A stretch of 64,000 nucleotides of DNA from Microcystis viridis FACHB-1342 (GCF_014698335.1 NZ_JACJSV010000004.1:60879-124878); one strand, 5' to 3'. Shown: positions 1-9,069, counted from the first letter of the stretch. Notes: generated by a model from the letters alone, not told the origin. Numbers and translations are program-made.

Positions 1-221
1 TTTACTAAATCACTTAAAAGATTGATACGTTTGCCATGACTTGGTAAGGGAGACATAAGCCGAATTTCTTGCGTTTTGCGATTAAAATAGAGTTTGGGAT
101 AGGTTTTTTGGAGACGTAAACTCAGCAATCTTTCGTAATCTTCCCAAGTCTGATGGGGAAAAATAACTTGACTGCCCGGAGATAAAGATAAAGTATTTTC
201 GTTGAGAGTAATTAGTAACAT
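1..221 (-). CDS. Uma2-family (DUF820) putative endonuclease, N-terminal part
   Basis: The gene runs off the left edge of the window; only about 73 N-terminal residues are present, starting from the ATG at 221. The visible protein begins MLLITLNENTLSLSPGSQV and contains the stretch EIRLMSPLPSHGKRIN. That is the usual Uma2/DUF820 opening, where a strand plus 'MSP.P..HG..' precedes the PD-(D/E)xK core. The catalytic residues would lie outside the window. Uma2 genes are present in many copies in cyanobacterial genomes and their role is unclear; a restriction-like nuclease fold is established for the family. It lies 39 bp downstream of the DUF29 gene on the same strand and may share its transcript. 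Confidence 0.7.
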   Translation of the reverse strand, partial: MLLITLNENTLSLSPGSQVIFPHQTWEDYERLLSLRLQKTYPKLYFNRKTQEIRLMSPLPSHGKRINLLSDLV

Positions 222-259
222 TTTGGTAATTATCCTTGATTTTTAGCTGTGGGATTTAA

Positions 260-727
260 CTAATTTCGCTCTGGCAACCAATGCCTATCAAGCATTTGTT
301 CGAGAGAATAGGGACAATTTAGAGGAAAATTGTGAGGAGATATTTCAGTTTTTTGCCCAACAATAAAAACGGCATCTTGATAGATTATTTCTTGGTTATC
401 TAGGAGATATTTTTCTAAATTTGTGCTTAAATATCCATTTAACTGAACTCTAAAAGTGGCTATTTCTCCTTGCCAATGCCGATGATTTAATTCAAATTCT
501 TCTGACCAATATTGCCACAACAAAAGATGAATAATTATCTGTCTTAAAAAACTCTCAACTCGATTTTTATCCCGTTTGCTCAAAGCCTCCAACTTCTCGA
601 TTAAATGTTGAATATCCAACTCAGCTAGACGATTTTCCTTGAGAAGTTTAATTGTTTCAGTTAACCAGAGATGTTCATCTTGTTCGTAGAGAAATTGTAA
701 CTGATTTAGCCAAGTATCTTTTTTCAT
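260..727 (-). CDS. DUF29 family protein
   Basis: This is a 155-residue protein starting MKKDTWLNQL and matching the cyanobacterial DUF29 family: an acidic helical N-terminus with LYEQDEHLWLTETIKLLKEN, then 'SKRDKNRVESFLRQIIIHLLLWQYW', and a C-terminal PYSLEQMLD. The open frame extends 24 codons further upstream into the preceding gene. I chose the internal ATG because it forms an ATGA overlap with the stop of the HD-phosphohydrolase gene, which indicates translational coupling. The function of DUF29 is not known. A paralogue with the same motif order lies at 62529-63014. DUF29 genes are typically scattered in many copies in cyanobacteria. Confidence 0.8.
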   Translation of the reverse strand: MKKDTWLNQLQFLYEQDEHLWLTETIKLLKENRLAELDIQHLIEKLEALSKRDKNRVESFLRQIIIHLLLWQYWSEEFELNHRHWQGEIATFRVQLNGYLSTNLEKYLLDNQEIIYQDAVFIVGQKTEISPHNFPLNCPYSLEQMLDRHWLPERN

Positions 728-3072
728 ATTTTTTTGGCTGAGGAGACTTCTAAAACTGCTTTCGGGTAGGCAATGCGTTGATGGTGGAATTGTTGCCAAA
801 CTTGCACAAAAACCTCGGCAATAATTGGTAATTCCTCCTGACGAATACCACTATCTACTAATTGTTGATCGCGCCATCGGGCCTGAAAAATCTTTTTGAT
901 CATATCCATAGCTTGTTCTGGGGAGGCCTCCTTCAGCGATCGCAAAGCGGCCTCACTACTATCGGCTAACATAACGATCGCCGTTTCTCGCGATTGGGGA
1001 ATCGGACCATCGTAGCGAAAGGCCGCCTCATCGACGAATTCTTGACCATTTTGGGCGGATTTTTGCAAAGCTTGCTGATAAAAATAGGAAATTAAGAGAT
1101 TACCTTGGTGTTCGGGAATAAAATCGCGGACGACTCGCGGTAAACCGTGTCTGCGGGCCATGACTAACCCTTCACTAACGTGCTTTTTAATAATCTCGGC
1201 GCTGACGTAGGGATCATTAATTTCATCGTGTTTATTCGGGCCACCCATTTGATTTTCAATAAAACCGAGGGGATCGTGCATTTTCCCGATATCGTGATAG
1301 AGGGTTCCCGTGCGAATTAATTCCACATTACAGTGCAGTTTTCGGGCGGCCGCTTCAGCTAAACAGGCGACAAAAAGGGTATGTTGAAAAGTCCCCGGTG
1401 CTTCCGTGGCCAAACGTTTGAGCAAACTACAATTAGGATTGGACAACTCCACCAGACGAATGGGAGTGACCACATCGAAACAGCGTTCGAGATAGGGGGA
1501 TAATCCTAGGGCGATTACCGTCCAAGCTATCCCCGATAGACCATAGACGAGGGCCGTGGGTAGTAGAGTATAGATGATCGTGCTGGCCGTGGCACTAACG
1601 ATTAGGTAAGTGAGCAGATAAACACCCCCTTGACTGACTCCGATTCCCATCCCTAGCAGCGATAATTCATCCCTAGAACGCAATTTTCCCGCTATCATAG
1701 CCGCTAATAGTCCCCCTATCGTCCCCGCGATTAAATCGGCGCTGATACCTTGGATGCTGAATAGGGAAAGACCGGCAGTTAAGAGGACCTGGGTGACGGC
1801 CAGAGTCGGGCCGTAGAAACTGCTGACTAATAAACCTACCGCTGCCAGATTGGTAAAGGGAATATTGGCGATCGCTAGGATCGGTGTGGTAAAACTTAGT
1901 AAACCCAAGAGAATAAAATCCCGGTGACGCAGAGGCCGATGGAGACGCTGAGCAACGAGACAAAAAGTCCCGATCGCACTGGTGACAAGGATTGCCGTTG
2001 ACCCTAAACCCATCCAGTTAATGCCCCGTTCGCTCAAACCAAAGCCATCGATGAGAACAAACTGAGCTTGAGTAATTTTTTCGCCTGCTTTAACGATAAT
2101 TTGACCGGTTTGAGCGCTAGACATGACCATATCTACCGCTTCCACCGCTTTAGCGGCTTGTTCTTTGGTTGCCTCCCGATCTTCTATCAGGTTCGCTTCT
2201 CCCTCCAGGGCCGCTAGAAGGATATTTTCGGCTAAAAGCTGCTGGCGACGGGTTAGGCGATCGCTGCTAATCTGCACGGCGATGGTATCCTCTAGGTGAC
2301 TGGTGGAAATCCCCGGGGGAATGCCTTGCACCAAAATCCGGCGACTCGCTTGCAGGATGGCTTTTTCTAGGTTTTGCCACTCTCGATCGCCCATTTGGGC
2401 CACTGTGATCAGATCGGCGTATTTGAGTTTATTTAAGCTGGAATGCTGATAATTTTGGCTGGTTTGCCCCTTTATTTGCCGTAATTGCCCCAATCGATCG
2501 ATAAATTGCTCAAAGCTTCCCTTCGTCACGCGCTGACGATAGGCTTGGATTTCGTACATAGCATATTCCTGCTCTTTTGTCAAGAGGTTTGTAAAAGATT
2601 CTTCATAGTTGAGGCGGCTCTGTAGAGTTGACCATTGAGGGGCAGAAAAGGTGAGCAGCGTTTCCATTGTGGCGTTGGAAATAGTCCTGCCCATTAAAAT
2701 GGAATTTTTTCGCAAAATTGGGCGAATTTGACTTAATTGCCCTAAGGTGTCCTGCAGCGATCGCTCGATCTGGTCGGTGGTTTGGGGGTCTCTTTTCAGC
2801 CGGGGAAGCAGTCCAGCCCGAATTTTTTGGCGTTTGAGGGCGGTGGTTTCTTGGTCTTGAAAACGGGCATCTTCGGGGGCGATAATCGTGACCGGGGAAA
2901 TAGTCCCGACGGCCAATTTCGGCTGATTATAGAAACGATAACCGACCACGCTAGTCAGACAACCGACGGTAAACAGGAAGATTAAGGGTCGTCGCAGTTT
3001 ACTCAGAGAGTAAGAGCGAGATTTTCGGGCAGAATCAGGAAAAACAGTGAAAGAATGCAGAAAATGATTCAT
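724..3072 (-). CDS. 7TM-HD family phosphohydrolase, PgpH-like (putative c-di-AMP phosphodiesterase)
   Basis: The 782-residue protein has the PgpH architecture. After an N-terminal membrane anchor near residues 28-46 comes an extracytoplasmic 7TMR-HDED domain (about 50-330). A run of hydrophobic helices (about 350-525) follows, and then a cytoplasmic HD domain starting near residue 560. The metal motif is seen as QHTLFVACLAEAA, then YHDIGKMHDP near residue 593, and IPEHQGN further on. Characterised PgpH proteins hydrolyse cyclic di-AMP, and this role is inferred here. Cyanobacteria carry one such protein, with c-di-AMP linked to osmotic and day-night physiology. The stop overlaps the DUF29 start (ATGA), so the two form a small operon. 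The length is normal for the family. Confidence 0.85.
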   Translation of the reverse strand: MNHFLHSFTVFPDSARKSRSYSLSKLRRPLIFLFTVGCLTSVVGYRFYNQPKLAVGTISPVTIIAPEDARFQDQETTALKRQKIRAGLLPRLKRDPQTTDQIERSLQDTLGQLSQIRPILRKNSILMGRTISNATMETLLTFSAPQWSTLQSRLNYEESFTNLLTKEQEYAMYEIQAYRQRVTKGSFEQFIDRLGQLRQIKGQTSQNYQHSSLNKLKYADLITVAQMGDREWQNLEKAILQASRRILVQGIPPGISTSHLEDTIAVQISSDRLTRRQQLLAENILLAALEGEANLIEDREATKEQAAKAVEAVDMVMSSAQTGQIIVKAGEKITQAQFVLIDGFGLSERGINWMGLGSTAILVTSAIGTFCLVAQRLHRPLRHRDFILLGLLSFTTPILAIANIPFTNLAAVGLLVSSFYGPTLAVTQVLLTAGLSLFSIQGISADLIAGTIGGLLAAMIAGKLRSRDELSLLGMGIGVSQGGVYLLTYLIVSATASTIIYTLLPTALVYGLSGIAWTVIALGLSPYLERCFDVVTPIRLVELSNPNCSLLKRLATEAPGTFQHTLFVACLAEAAARKLHCNVELIRTGTLYHDIGKMHDPLGFIENQMGGPNKHDEINDPYVSAEIIKKHVSEGLVMARRHGLPRVVRDFIPEHQGNLLISYFYQQALQKSAQNGQEFVDEAAFRYDGPIPQSRETAIVMLADSSEAALRSLKEASPEQAMDMIKKIFQARWRDQQLVDSGIRQEELPIIAEVFVQVWQQFHHQRIAYPKAVLEVSSAKKI

Positions 3073-3250
3073 AAATTCCAGCTAAATTCTATAAACTGCG
3101 CCACCATGCCCAGAGGAAAAATACCAGCAACTTGGTTTTGGGTTCCCTCTTCTATTTTAAGGACTCCCTGTACAAAAAAATTTTTTCTCGAAAGGTATCT
3201 AGATTAACTTGATGCGGGGGTTTTTCGCCTTCCGCTGCGTCCAAAACCCC

Positions 3251-3658
3251 GTAGGGGCGCATTGCGTGCGCCCAAATAACCCAAATTCCCCCAAAAAACC
3301 CAAATTCCCCCCAAAACCCGTAGGGGCGCATCGCGTGCGCCCAAATAACCCAAATTCCCCCAAAAACCCGTAGGGGCGCATCGCGTGCGCCCAAATAACC
3401 CCAAAAAACCCCAAAAAACCCAAATTCCCCCAAAAACCCGTAGGGGCGCATCGCGTGCGCCCAAATTCCCAAATTCCCCCAAAACCCCAAAAAACGGGCG
3501 GGCCGATTATTGCCGGTGGGACGATTATTATTGTCGGTGGGCTGATTATTGCCAATGGGCGAACGCAGTTCGCCCCTACAAAATCGACCGGCCGGTGGGA
3601 CGATTATTATTGTCGGTGGGCCGATTATTGCCGGTGGGCGAACGCAGTTCGCCCCTAC
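3251..3658. repeat. Cluster of six short palindromic repeats with tandem linkers
   Basis: The 628 bp between the HD gene and the VWA/FGE gene contain no credible gene. Four direct copies of a 23-bp palindrome-like unit starting GTAGGGGCGCAT begin at 3251, 3320, 3370 and 3440, separated by A/C-rich linkers (CCCAAATTCCCCCAAAA). Two inverted-orientation relatives beginning GGGCGAACGCAGTTCG lie at 3557 and 3636, within a tandemly repeated linker containing CGATTATTATTGTCGGTGGG. These are REP-like elements of the 'TAGGGGCGNA' type seen dispersed in cyanobacterial genomes. Open frames across the region are low-complexity artefacts. Confidence 0.8.
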
Positions 3659-3700
3659 AAAATCGACCGGCCTTTGGGCGGGAAAAAAAGAGAAAAAGGG

Positions 3701-6421
3701 TTACAGGGTCCCCCCAGCACCGCACACCACCCGAAAACCGCTGTAGTAGCCGTTGACGCGGCGGAAGCTGCTGTAGCGGGAAGCGGAACGGCAGTAAAGT
3801 GGAATGTAGCACCAAGAACCGCCCCGCAACGGAGAACGATTATCAGCCCCATATATTATCCAGACACTGCCATCCGTCGGCGCACCGTCATAATTATCGT
3901 GCCAAGTATCGGCGCACCATTCCCAGACATTGCCGTGCATATCGTACAGTCCAAAAGCGTTTGGGAAAAACTGTCCCACGGGAGTCGTTTGTTGTCGATA
4001 TTCTCCCTTCGCTTCCCCTGCGTAGGTATAGCCAGCATTGTAGTTAGCCAATTCCCCGGTAATGGTTTCCCCAAAGTAGAATGGGGTGGTGGTTCCAGCA
4101 CGACAAGCGTACTCCCATTCCGCCTCACTCGGTAGCCAATACTCCCGTTTTGTTTCCCTTGATAGTCGTTTACAGAATTCTGTTGCTTGATACCAGTTGA
4201 CTCTTTCTACGGGTAGCTCATCCCCTATGAAGCGAGAGGGATTTGTCTCTAGGTCGATGTCTATTTTAGCGGTTGCGGCAATCGCTCTCCACTGAGCTTG
4301 GGTAATCGGGGTTTGACTCATGTAGAAAGCGGGGACTTTGACCAGGTGTTGTGGTCTTTCCCTTCTAAATCCGTCCCAATCAAATTTTTTAACCAGTCTT
4401 TCGATTTCCTCATCTTCCGTTCCCATCCAGAATTCTCCTTGGGGAATATACATCATGCGGATATAGTTTTGAGCTTTTTTCCTGTTGCCAACTTCTGGAA
4501 GGTTTTCATCGTAAAAATAGGCTTTAACAGGTTTTCTCTCGATAACTTGGCCTGTTTTATTAACCAATACCGTTTCTGCGGTAAAAAGGAAAAGGTTTTC
4601 ATTGTAGGGAACAATAGCGGCTACTTTGTCTATTAAACGTTTTTGTAGGGTTCCTTCGTCTTCTGGGGAAAGTTGAAGGACATTGCCAACGTGGTTTAAA
4701 TCCCCTCTAGAATAGGCGGCAATCGGTTCATTAAGCAATAACAAGGGTTCATAATCGGCTAAAGCAGCGGATATATTTTCTAATAAAGCTGTCAATCTCA
4801 CAAGACGCACTCGGTTATTATTTTTGATAGCTTCTGCTAGTACCTGTTTGATTTCGTTGACTGCTTGACTGGGTTTTAGGTAGGCAAGAGCTAACCATTG
4901 TTGATTTTGCCAATAAACCGATTTTGAGCAATAATCACCGATTTGTTCCTGAATATAGGTTTGTAACTGATGGGCCAGAGATTTGAGTTCCTCTGGGGTT
5001 AATTTTTCTAATAGTAGTTTACGAACATCGGGAGACATTTCATAGAGTTCTCGATCTATTTTGCGGACTAAACTGGACAGTAAAATATCAGCGATCGCAT
5101 ACCAGGGAGCTTGATTATCTTTATCTTGATGTTGACGCAGATAATAAAGTAAATTAGGGGATAAACTAAGGGGAAAAGCCGCTCGTTTCGCTAGTTCTCT
5201 GGTGTTTAGTTCGTTTTCTTCTTCAAATAATCTTAAACGGCTTTTTGCGCTAAAAAAATCTTCATCCTCATCCCAATTATCCCCTTGTTGAAACTGATTA
5301 GGATTAAATGAAAAATGACGGGGTGGGATAGCTTCTTCTTTTAGCCATATTATCAAGTTTTCCCAGTCCTCTGTGGTTAGTTCAAACATGGAAAAATTGG
5401 GTATATCTTCAGCTAAATCAGCAATATCCCAGGCAGTTGTCCCATACCATCGATGATAGGGTAAGGGGTTTAACCATGCGACTCGGCTAAATCTTCGGCT
5501 AAATCGTCGGATAAGGGTTTCTGTTGCGCTCAAGCGCTCTTCTACATAACGTTTTCTAGCGGCACCCGCATCACTAAGAATTAGACAACTGGTTACTTCA
5601 GGAGAATAGTTAGAGAGAACTTTGATTAAAGATTGACTTTCCCAACCGTTTTCTTGTCGTAAAACCTCGTCTCTAATCAGATTATCAAAGTAAAAATGGG
5701 GAACATTTGCCCAAGTTTGCTTCATTATCCTACCAAATCCTGCAAAGGGAATCATCGAGTCAGAACAATCAATAAAAGTTATAATTTCTCGGCGATAAAG
5801 TTGTTTCTTTTGGTAAATTATTTGATCAAAAAAACCTCGTTTAGCCGTTGCCATCACCGTAGCTTTTAGATCCCAAGTTTGTCGAGGACTTTCTAGGGGT
5901 AATGGACGCAGTTGCTGCCAACTTTCTTGTAACTTAGCGATGCCAATAGGATAATAATCAGGATTATCTAGGGATGTGATTTTTTTTCGCTTTTCAATAG
6001 CTGTGGCAATTTGTGGAAATGAAGTCTCCGGTGCTATTTTTGTATCCCCAGAAGGGGTAATTTCTAATGAGGGAGATTCCCTATCATCCATCGGGTTTAT
6101 GATTTTGCTAATCGATTCTTCTGGATGACGAATAGGTGTTTTTTTGGCTATTTCTATATTTATTTCTGGTTGTAACTGTAGCATCTCTGTCCAGGCCTGA
6201 TCAAACTTTTCTTTTTCTTTCGGGGATTTAACCCATAAAGCTTGACAAAGAAGTTTAATTTTAGGATTCTCTAAGTTGGGATTTTCTTGAATAGCAATAT
6301 CAGAATCATTGGCGAGTTTTTGAATTAGGTAATTTTCCACCCGATAATATTGTTCAATAGACAGCAGAAATCCTTGTTCGTCTCTGAGTTGATAAAATAG
6401 GTCAAGTAGGGGGGATGTCAT
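3701..6421 (-). CDS. VWA-like protein with C-terminal FGE-sulfatase/C-type-lectin domain
   Basis: The 906-residue protein has three parts. The N-terminal 200 residues are helical and unassigned. A von Willebrand A-like domain starts near 213, with an intact MIDAS-type DxSxS at D218-S220-S222 (FIDCSDSM). After a long helical middle region, an FGE/sulfatase-modifying fold runs from about 656 to 899 (MYIPQGEFWMG, WLPSEAEWEYACRAG, DMHGNVWEWCAD, RGGSW, GFRVV). In cyanobacterial conflict operons such a domain is used as a ligand-binding fold rather than as an enzyme; that role is inferred here. It is the last gene of an operon, 8 bp after the MoxR gene, and VWA-MoxR pairs commonly act as chaperone/signalling units. 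Its last ~25 codons look hypervariable. Confidence 0.8.
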   Translation of the reverse strand: MTSPLLDLFYQLRDEQGFLLSIEQYYRVENYLIQKLANDSDIAIQENPNLENPKIKLLCQALWVKSPKEKEKFDQAWTEMLQLQPEINIEIAKKTPIRHPEESISKIINPMDDRESPSLEITPSGDTKIAPETSFPQIATAIEKRKKITSLDNPDYYPIGIAKLQESWQQLRPLPLESPRQTWDLKATVMATAKRGFFDQIIYQKKQLYRREIITFIDCSDSMIPFAGFGRIMKQTWANVPHFYFDNLIRDEVLRQENGWESQSLIKVLSNYSPEVTSCLILSDAGAARKRYVEERLSATETLIRRFSRRFSRVAWLNPLPYHRWYGTTAWDIADLAEDIPNFSMFELTTEDWENLIIWLKEEAIPPRHFSFNPNQFQQGDNWDEDEDFFSAKSRLRLFEEENELNTRELAKRAAFPLSLSPNLLYYLRQHQDKDNQAPWYAIADILLSSLVRKIDRELYEMSPDVRKLLLEKLTPEELKSLAHQLQTYIQEQIGDYCSKSVYWQNQQWLALAYLKPSQAVNEIKQVLAEAIKNNNRVRLVRLTALLENISAALADYEPLLLLNEPIAAYSRGDLNHVGNVLQLSPEDEGTLQKRLIDKVAAIVPYNENLFLFTAETVLVNKTGQVIERKPVKAYFYDENLPEVGNRKKAQNYIRMMYIPQGEFWMGTEDEEIERLVKKFDWDGFRRERPQHLVKVPAFYMSQTPITQAQWRAIAATAKIDIDLETNPSRFIGDELPVERVNWYQATEFCKRLSRETKREYWLPSEAEWEYACRAGTTTPFYFGETITGELANYNAGYTYAGEAKGEYRQQTTPVGQFFPNAFGLYDMHGNVWEWCADTWHDNYDGAPTDGSVWIIYGADNRSPLRGGSWCYIPLYCRSASRYSSFRRVNGYYSGFRVVCGAGGTL
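3740..3811 (-). other. Putative DGR variable region (VR) inside the FGE domain
   Basis: Residues 871-894 of the VWA/FGE protein lie between the invariant RGGSW and GFRVVC blocks. From S881 to S894 all fourteen codons end in C (TCC, CGC, TAC, AGC, AGC, TTC, CGC, CGC, GTC, AAC, GGC, TAC, TAC, AGC). This is the expected trace of adenine-specific mutagenesis of AAC codons in a template repeat. Upstream variable positions (C, Y, I, L, Y, C) fit the same pattern, around the conserved P and CRSA. The coding end, GGTGCTGGGGGGACCCTG, is G/C-rich, as in the initiation-of-mutagenic-homing segment. No reverse transcriptase or template repeat was seen in the window. Confidence 0.65.
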
Positions 6422-6429
6422 TGGCTTTT

Positions 6430-7401
6430 TTAACCTCTTGTTCCATAATCTTGTAAATCGGTACGGCTTTTTAGTAAAACACTAGCGTGGGGTAATTTGT
6501 CCTCGTTTAATTTGGCGATAATTTCTTCAGGTTTGTACTTGAGCAACGATTTAAACCAGGCTATTAATTCACTGGTGCTAACTTTTTTTTCTCCTTCAGA
6601 TTTAGTCTCGTCTTGTGATGTTCTCACTTCCAGAAAACGGTCCACTGCTTTGATGATAACCTCTTGTTCAGCGTCGGTAAACCGTTCGGTTAATATTTTT
6701 CTTAATCTTTCTTGGTTGGGTAGCTCAATATAGTGATAAATGCAACGTCTCAGAAAAGCATTGGGTAAGTTTTTTTCTTGATTACTGGTAATAATAATCA
6801 GAGGAAAAGCTTGATCATTTGCTTGAATTGTTTCTCCTGTTTCTTTAATGAAAAAACGACGAGATTCAATGGCTAAAAGTAAATCATTAGGAAAATCTCG
6901 ATCTGCTTTATCTATTTCATCAATTAATACTACCGATTGTTCTTGTTTATCTTGACTTTGTTCAAATGCTTTACCCAAGGGTTGTAAATCAACCCAATCC
7001 TTTGAAGTAGCTGGATTTTTTTGCTCAGAAGAAGATTCTTCTATTTCTTTTTGGCTTAAAATTCCGCTAATTTGAGCAGCTTGTAAACGGCCAATATAAT
7101 CATATTGATAGAGACTATCTTCCGCTTTACTTGTAGATTGAACTATCCACTCATAATATTTTATAGGATTACTTTCCTGACGATAATTAAATTCATAAAC
7201 TAAGGCATGAGCTAGACGACTTTTGCCACATCCCGGTTCACCTTCTAGTAACAAAGGCATTCCCAATTCAATAGCCAAGTTAACAACTTCTATTAACTCA
7301 TCACCTGCGTCATAGGGATAAATTTTCTGTTGAATCGGTTCATAATAAAGATCCGATTTGGGTTGAATTTTTCCCGTGTAGGTTAAGGATAGTTTAGCCA
7401 T
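6430..7401 (-). CDS. MoxR-type AAA+ ATPase
   Basis: The 323-residue protein has a Walker A motif GEPGCGKS at 54-61, a Walker B VVLIDEID at 157-164, and a sensor-1 region LIIITSNQEKNLPNAFLRRC. This is the MoxR arrangement. MoxR ATPases work with VWA-domain partners as chaperone-like machines or, in conflict operons, as signal-responsive NTPases. Here the gene sits between an unassigned protein (overlapping its 5' end by 19 bp) and the VWA/FGE protein 8 bp downstream, so the three are almost certainly co-expressed. The C-terminus is lid-like (WFKSLLKYKPEE). The length is normal for the family. Confidence 0.9.
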   Translation of the reverse strand: MAKLSLTYTGKIQPKSDLYYEPIQQKIYPYDAGDELIEVVNLAIELGMPLLLEGEPGCGKSRLAHALVYEFNYRQESNPIKYYEWIVQSTSKAEDSLYQYDYIGRLQAAQISGILSQKEIEESSSEQKNPATSKDWVDLQPLGKAFEQSQDKQEQSVVLIDEIDKADRDFPNDLLLAIESRRFFIKETGETIQANDQAFPLIIITSNQEKNLPNAFLRRCIYHYIELPNQERLRKILTERFTDAEQEVIIKAVDRFLEVRTSQDETKSEGEKKVSTSELIAWFKSLLKYKPEEIIAKLNEDKLPHASVLLKSRTDLQDYGTRG

Positions 7402-8747
7402 CTATTTTCCCTCGATAATTGTCCTTGAAATTGTTGATAAAAAGCTTTCAGTGTGTCTTCTATCTTGCCTTGATCGCTATTTTGCCATAATTGCTGCAAG
7501 GTAGATTTAAATAAGTCTGTGGTTTCATCCTGTAAGTCACAACCTAACTGAAGTTGTTGAGCAAAAGTAGGAATAATTTCCTGAAAAGACCGTTGTTCAA
7601 AGCAAGAGTCAATCTGTAAGCGGTGAATAGAACTTAATTCTGATAATTTGTCCTTATCTCTCCAATCATTACTTTTTCCATAATCTAACCAAATCATTAA
7701 TAAAAAGCCTTTAATGGGACTATTTTGTATTTTACGAGCGTTGGTAATTAAGTTTTGCCAAAATGAATCAATGTCTTTTAAACGGGAAAAGTCTGCACAA
7801 TCAATTCCTTCAAAAATCAAACAAAAATTATTAGTCTTTAAATTTTTAATTCCTCCAGAATTATTTAAAAAATGTTCATGAAGACTATAGCTATCCCATT
7901 CTTCCTGACCATCTCCTTGAAATTTAAAAACAATATGTTTAACGGGCAAATTATTAGTGATAAAGAGTTGTTTGTGTAAACGATGTAAACACCAAAAACG
8001 ATATGTATGAGGACAAGGGGGAATATAAATACTGCCTTCTCGTAAAGGTTTAGCAGCTATTGAACTGGTAAATTTTACTAGATTAGTGTAATTAAATTCT
8101 GTTAAAATATCATAAATCTTCCCATTATTTGTTCGTTGATCTTTTGGGTTTTGATGATGAAGTTGACAACATTGTAAGCTTTCAAAATCTAGGCCTAATA
8201 CTTCGCAATAAGCTTGAACAATATAAGACTGTTTAGAGGTTCGCCCTTTTTTTCCTAGTCCATATTTTTTTTCAGTACAAAACCGCAAACTATCTCCAGA
8301 TATGCCAATTACCTTTAAAATAGACGAATCTAATAAACCATTAATATCTTCTAAGGTTAAATGAATTGAATTATCATTAATATCTTCAATTCTGTACTCG
8401 CTTTTCTTCTCATTTTCAAATCTTTTAAAATCCGATTCATTTTGTAAGTACAATTTCTTACCCTTTGGTTTTAAAACCTCTTTAGTTGCTCTAGATTTTG
8501 GCTGAGATTCTGTCATCCAAGCTTTCAAGACATTTAATGGAATGGTATAACTGGAAGTTTCTGTTTGACTACGGTATTCTTCGAGAAATGCCTCAAGTAA
8601 CCATCGACTTGCTTCTATTAATATTTGCTCTGTTTTCTCCGAAGCACAAGAATAGGTTCCCTTATAAGCATCTTTAGCCTTACGAAGGGTTTCCACATCA
8701 TCATCCCATAATCTGATTTCGCCAGACCTTAACATAAATCTCGTCAA
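7383..8747 (-). CDS. Unassigned protein, first gene of the MoxR-VWA operon
   Basis: The 454-residue protein is not one I recognise with confidence. It starts MTRFMLRSGEIRLW. Residues about 1-75 form a helical segment, followed by a charged linker (KSRATKEVLKPKGKK). A middle segment contains LTLEDINGLLDSSI. From about 235 to 454 there is an alpha/beta part including RFWCLHRLHKQLF, HIVFKFQGDGQEEWDSY and FCLIFEGIDCADFSRL. No Walker A motif is visible. In VWA-MoxR conflict operons of cyanobacteria the third member often carries an effector-associated N-terminal domain and a catalytically inactive STAND-like module; the C-terminal half could be of that kind (inference). It overlaps the MoxR gene by 19 bp, which supports a joint function. 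Confidence 0.6.
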   Translation of the reverse strand: MTRFMLRSGEIRLWDDDVETLRKAKDAYKGTYSCASEKTEQILIEASRWLLEAFLEEYRSQTETSSYTIPLNVLKAWMTESQPKSRATKEVLKPKGKKLYLQNESDFKRFENEKKSEYRIEDINDNSIHLTLEDINGLLDSSILKVIGISGDSLRFCTEKKYGLGKKGRTSKQSYIVQAYCEVLGLDFESLQCCQLHHQNPKDQRTNNGKIYDILTEFNYTNLVKFTSSIAAKPLREGSIYIPPCPHTYRFWCLHRLHKQLFITNNLPVKHIVFKFQGDGQEEWDSYSLHEHFLNNSGGIKNLKTNNFCLIFEGIDCADFSRLKDIDSFWQNLITNARKIQNSPIKGFLLMIWLDYGKSNDWRDKDKLSELSSIHRLQIDSCFEQRSFQEIIPTFAQQLQLGCDLQDETTDLFKSTLQQLWQNSDQGKIEDTLKAFYQQFQGQLSRENRWLNYP

Positions 8748-8858
8748 ACGTCAACCTAAGATCTGATCCACTTTTTGATCCCCTTTTGCCAGCATTTGCT
8801 GAAAGCATTTTAATCAACTTGTCCTCAAAAAACAAGCTATAGGGGGACAGGAGTAAAT

Positions 8859-9047
8859 ATGAAAAAGGAAAATTTCTGGCAAAAACATAAAGCGGACATT
8901 GACGTGATTTGCCGCATCATCACCACTTTAGCTGCTTTGGCTAGTTTGGGTGTTCAGGTGGGAGAGTTAAAGATTCCCCAAAGCGAGATTCTTCCCCCTA
9001 TGACTGAGGTTCAATTGGAAGCGGGGAAAAAGACTCACACCCACTAA
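8859..9047 (+). CDS. Small hypothetical protein, 62 aa
   Basis: This short frame, MKKENFWQKHKADIDVIC onward, has a strong purine-rich ribosome-binding region (GGGGGACAGGAG) before its ATG and a Rho-independent terminator 23 bp after its stop. Residues 12-35 (ADIDVICRIITTLAALASLG) are hydrophobic enough for one membrane-associated helix. The tail is charged and ends KKTHTH. It is divergent from the MoxR-VWA operon and may or may not belong to it. I do not recognise a family. The terminator and RBS make a real small gene more likely than chance. Confidence 0.5.
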   Translation: MKKENFWQKHKADIDVICRIITTLAALASLGVQVGELKIPQSEILPPMTEVQLEAGKKTHTH

Positions 9048-9069
9048 GGAAGATAAATACTAGGGATTT

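Noticed and set aside
3152..3852. Several overlapping open frames on both strands rich in P, N, K or G, F, W
   Set aside because: They are translations of the tandem palindromic repeats and of the opposite strand of the FGE gene; low complexity and no start signals.
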